Origin: Telopea speciosissima
Taxonomy: Eukaryota; Streptophyta; Magnoliopsida; Proteales; Proteaceae
Length of the DNA stretch: 64,000 nt
Reading direction: 5' to 3'
NCBI RefSeq assembly: GCF_018873765.1
Contig: NC_057926.1
Coordinates: 50,955,043-51,019,042 of the forward strand
The position numbers were made by a program, and so were the translations under genes. The notes under the pieces were generated by a model, which was not told the DNA's origin, made no database searches, and saw nothing but the letters and a program-made list of their open reading frames with translations. Shown piece after piece: positions 60,816-64,000 of the stretch (position 1 is its first letter; every line of letters begins with the position of its first letter).

Positions 60816-61110
60816 TTATTTTTTTTTTCAAAGTTTTTATATATATTTTTTTAGTTTTATATTATCTTGACCGATACCGATCGAAACCAACCAATTTTGA
60901 CTAATCCAATCCATATAATATCAGCCGATCCAATCCCGAGATCACAACACCCACCAACTCTGGCCGATACATGACCCGATCCATAAAAAAACGATTTTGG
61001 GGAGGTTTTTTTATTGATCCTGACCGATTTGGACCGATCCGATCCTGATCCAAAAAGAATTCAGACATGACTGATCCCAAGTCCGATACCTGGATTTTGA
61101 ACTTTGGCTG
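60581..61110. repeat. GATCGG/GATACC-rich element with a central (TA)n tract
   Basis: Both halves are dense in GATCGG and CCGATC words, on opposite strands on either side of a TA tract (about 60755-60812) and a T-rich stretch. The left end GGCATGGTTTGAGGTAT and the right end, in reverse complement AATCCAGGTATCGG, are loosely inverted. It is probably a non-autonomous element family with copies at 54.6 kb and possibly 5.4 kb. Confidence 0.5.
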
Positions 61111-63575
61111 ATGGACCCTTAGGGGTGGTGGTCCACTCCTTAGTCTACCACGCACCTAGACATTGTAGTGACTCATTCTGGACCTGGCTCAGATCTCATA
61201 ACACATCATGTACAGAGTCATTGGGTAGCTTTAGCATTTTGGTCCATGGCCCGCTCGGCTTGTAAAGATCTTAGCCTGAAAGGCATAAAATCTTTCATTG
61301 CATCTTAAAGGTTAAAGGGGATAGGCTTCTTTTACCCACGGAAAGAAAATGGAAAGAGCTTTCCTTCACCATGGGGAAAAGGAAATAGAATCTCATCTAG
61401 GGTTATTATTGCTTCCCCTTTTGTACGAAGTCGATAATGCCCTCTATTTCTGATGCCCATCCCAAAACACACACCAATTGGTGAAGGAATTCCTACTTTG
61501 CCACGGTTGAAGAGAAAGTGTCTTCAAAGAAACTAATTTTCCCTCGTCTCTTTTAGATTTCAACACACTTGTGATATGATGGAACTTAAAAAGAAAAAGG
61601 AAGAATAATAAAGAAAAAGAAAAAAAAAAATCAAAAAATATGATGACACCAAGGACCTTTATTCGAGCCAGTACAGCAGTGGCTGCTGTACGCATTGTAT
61701 GGCGCAGCAGCAGCCATGTCTGCACAGTGAGGTCCCCCATACACACATGATTGCTGCTGCACCGCACTATGTGTACAACAATGCTGCCTGCCTCTTGATC
61801 ATTAGAGGGATATCTTCCTTGGATCTTCAACCATGGAGATTGGCTTCTCCTCTATGACTCTTTCTCCGTTTAGTAGGGACAGAGACCCAGGGTCTCCACG
61901 ACGGGTGATGAGCTGGCAGAGAATGGAGTGGTGAGACATTCTTTGTATTCGGGAACCCCTTGCATGACCCATTGATGAACAAATAAGAGTGCTAGGGCAA
62001 GTAGGGCAAGTAGGGCAAGAACAATGATAGGAACCATAGGTTAGGTAATTGTACAACCAGGAAAGGTTCAGTGTAGGGTATCACCCTTTTAGAGACAACT
62101 CAGAAAGGTACCCAAACTAAAGTGGAGGTAATGATATCATACTAAAACTACAGTATCCACCAGCAAAGGAAACAGATATGATCCATGCAAGTGACTGCAA
62201 TGATACTAAACAAAAGGTTCATGGAATTTTCAAGATCTATAGATGCAGTTTTATCGTTGTACATGGAAAAACCCTAAATGTCAAGAATATACTAATTCCA
62301 GGACCGATCCATTCCAACCCAATTCCATTTCGATCCCGATCCCGATTCTGTGTTTTGAATTCCTGTACAAAAGGAATCTCAATTTATTTGAATTGCTGTT
62401 ATTAATCTGAAGTCTCAAGGGATTAACTGTTTTAACAATATATTCAACAGTTTGGCTTTAAATCAGTCATGGATCTATTGAATCACAGTTTAATTCAGAG
62501 GACCAACCACTGTGCAATACAGGGTAGCATCTCAAAGCTTGGAAGTATTTGTTTCCTAGAAAAGATATCACAAAAAGCTTTGAGGGAGCATATAATCGTA
62601 ATCTACCTCTAAATAAATTAGAATCTACTAACATATTACTTTACTAGTTCATTATGTGCTGTTCTTTGATGTTCTCTTGTACCCAACAGGAAAGTGGGTC
62701 ATTTTAATCTACCAATGAAATCTGAAAAAAGTAAACTTGAGACCTGTCTGGTGGGAGCTAAAGAGAAAATATGTAAATTGCAAAGTGCAGTGCATTTTTA
62801 AATTTAAATCTGTCTTCCTCACTGGGATAGTTCAGACAAGAACTAAATCAAAAAATTACTGAGTTAATCATATTATTTGTCATGGAATCTGGAAAATTCT
62901 CATTTTGAGATGAAAAAACTTCTTGCTCCATTCAGTAGACAGTCAGAATGAAAAATTGAATGGCTTCCATAACCTTCTGTGAAGGGATTTTCATTAAGAA
63001 TCTCACTAGTGCTTCACTAAATTCAATGACTGTAGTGAAGAACTAATTATGGGGCAATCAAACAGAACATACGAGGACTAGTAGCATCACTAGCATGGGA
63101 CAGGTTAATGTTTTGCTAGCCAACAAAATGCATAAAATTAATAGTGGTCTCTGGTATTTGAACCCTTTCCAGTTTAGCTAGTAGTGTTGGGTGTTTATGT
63201 CTCCTGTCTTCCAGGTTTCTATGTTTTACAACTCATCTATTAAACTTATCTTGTCTCTGATACAATTGTAACTAGAACTCCATTTGTTTTCAGTTAAAAT
63301 CTGTATAAAAGGAATATCTAAAGGCAAATTTAGTACAAAAAAGTGAATTTGAATATTTTCATTTTACATGGCTTTTACTTGGAAACAAAATTGAGCCTAA
63401 TCCAAAAAAACATAAAATTCAACTCTTCGATTCAACAAAAAATTATTTTATTAAACATAAAAACTTTTAATGTTCTAACTCAACATTTAGAATGAGAGCT
63501 GGACCTCAAAAAGGAAACATGAAAAAAGAAAAAGACAGATTTTGTGCACCTATGTACCTCTTCGAAGATGACTGT
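61111..63575. other. intergenic, no gene recognised; probable downstream flank of the epimerase gene
   Basis: A CAGCAG/GCTGCTG-rich patch lies at about 61676-61790. A triplicated GTAGGGCAA unit lies near 62000-62020. The rest is AT-rich. Open frames at 61444-61830 and 61802-62056 (minus) have no recognisable product. The last few hundred bases before 63576 are presumably the epimerase 3' UTR. Confidence 0.45.
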
Positions 63576-64000
63576 TTACTCCACTGAGAACTCAAACAAC
63601 ATGGTGTTTTTATATTTCTCAGTTGATTGAATAACAATAGAAGGAAAGTTTGGCTGGTTAATAGCATTAGGGAATCCCTGCGTCTCCAAACAAAGCCCTG
63701 AATGCTTTCCATAAACTGCTCCACTTTTACCAACAACACCATTAACATAGTTCCCAGTATAAAACTGCACACCAGGGGCATCAGTCCATAAGTTCAAAAC
63801 CCTTGAGCTCGAGGAATCTTTCACTTTAGCAGCATGTTTCAAGCCTGATTTCTCTTCACCACAGTCGAGCACATAATTGTGATCATAACCCAAGCCAGGA
63901 ACCTCATGGATCGAGACACCAATCTTCTTTTCTGTTGTGAAATCAAAGGGAGTACCTTTAACAGGAATGATTTCACCTGTGGGGATTGTGTTTTCATCAA
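63576..64000 (-). CDS. aldose 1-epimerase (galactose mutarotase), C-terminal part, cut by window edge
   Basis: The minus-strand frame is open from the window end to a TAA at 63576-63578. It reads VKGTPFDFTTEKKIG, EVPGLGYDHNYVLDC, LWTDAPGVQFYTGNYVNGV, YGKHSGLCLETQGFPNAINQ and ends FEFSVE. These are the C-terminal blocks of the aldose 1-epimerase family, which interconverts the alpha and beta anomers of hexoses. The GLCLETQGFPDA-type block includes the conserved glutamate that acts as catalytic base, visible here as the E of LETQ; a DAPGVQFYTGN-type segment is also diagnostic. Asn replaces the usual Asp in FPNAINQP, a common plant variant as far as I recall. About 141 codons are present in one exon; the 5' exons lie beyond the window. 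It is likely cytosolic, but the N-terminus is not visible. Confidence 0.93.
   Translation of the reverse strand, partial: DENTIPTGEIIPVKGTPFDFTTEKKIGVSIHEVPGLGYDHNYVLDCGEEKSGLKHAAKVKDSSSSRVLNLWTDAPGVQFYTGNYVNGVVGKSGAVYGKHSGLCLETQGFPNAINQPNFPSIVIQSTEKYKNTMLFEFSVE

Noticed and set aside
61676-61790. CAGCAG/GCTGCTG-rich patch that looked like a hairpin or trinucleotide expansion
   Set aside because: The units are short and scattered, the arms do not align well, and no expansion is present.
1-64000. CRISPR array, bacterial operon, origin or prophage
   Set aside because: Everything points to plant nuclear DNA: no regularly spaced repeats with unique spacers and no prokaryotic gene organisation apart from the plastid-derived fragment.

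Overview
This is nuclear DNA of a flowering plant, probably a woody dicot or dicot-like lineage; I cannot name the species. Evidence: GT-AG introns of up to about 7 kb, plant-specific gene families (F-box/FBA proteins, an ANTH clathrin adaptor with C-terminal NPF motifs, a GTD-binding myosin receptor), plant Au-type SINEs, an RTE-type LINE, hAT- and Mutator-type non-autonomous elements, and a decayed chloroplast rpoC1 fragment.

Layout. 1-6.1 kb: repeats, the rpoC1 fragment (1345-1722) and a decayed F-box gene (2031-3054, minus), then AT-rich and GATCGG-rich elements. 6.19-14.70 kb (plus): an eleven-exon VPS26C (DSCR3-like) gene that reconstructs without a break to 321 residues. It has a GC-AG intron and a tandemly duplicated 3' splice site. 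16.2-25.2 kb (minus): a local family of three related loci. Copy C (22756-25162) looks intact and, if spliced as its sites suggest, joins an F-box/FBA exon in frame to an RNase H-fold exon. Copy B (18579-20832) keeps the same architecture but is broken. Copy A (16178-16483) keeps only a shortened RNase H exon. 25.2-31.4 kb: gene-free, with an hAT-type MITE (27918-28418) and a clean 1.5-kb Mutator-type element (28906-30421). 31.44-46.65 kb (plus): a fifteen-exon ANTH-domain clathrin assembly protein gene of 563 residues. Intron 3 (6.9 kb) holds an RTE LINE with a foldback MITE nested in it; intron 14 holds a 608-bp hAT-type element with perfect target duplication and an Au SINE. 46.65-55.3 kb: a gene-free stretch of small foldback elements and simple repeats. 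55.34-58.51 kb (plus): a three-exon membrane-anchored myosin-binding protein (GTD-binding domain, 978 residues). 58.5-63.5 kb: repeats. From 63576 to the window edge (minus): the last exon of an aldose 1-epimerase gene.

The housekeeping genes are neighbours rather than a functional cluster. Three of them (VPS26C, ANTH adaptor, myosin receptor) happen to act in endomembrane trafficking; I see no sign of co-regulation. The most unusual item is the F-box-RNase H architecture shared by copies B and C, whose RNase H fold has lost most expected catalytic positions. This suggests a substrate adaptor built on a captured, non-catalytic, retroelement-type RNase H domain. Exon structures were worked out by eye from reading frame, splice-site phase and remembered family sequence; no database search was possible.
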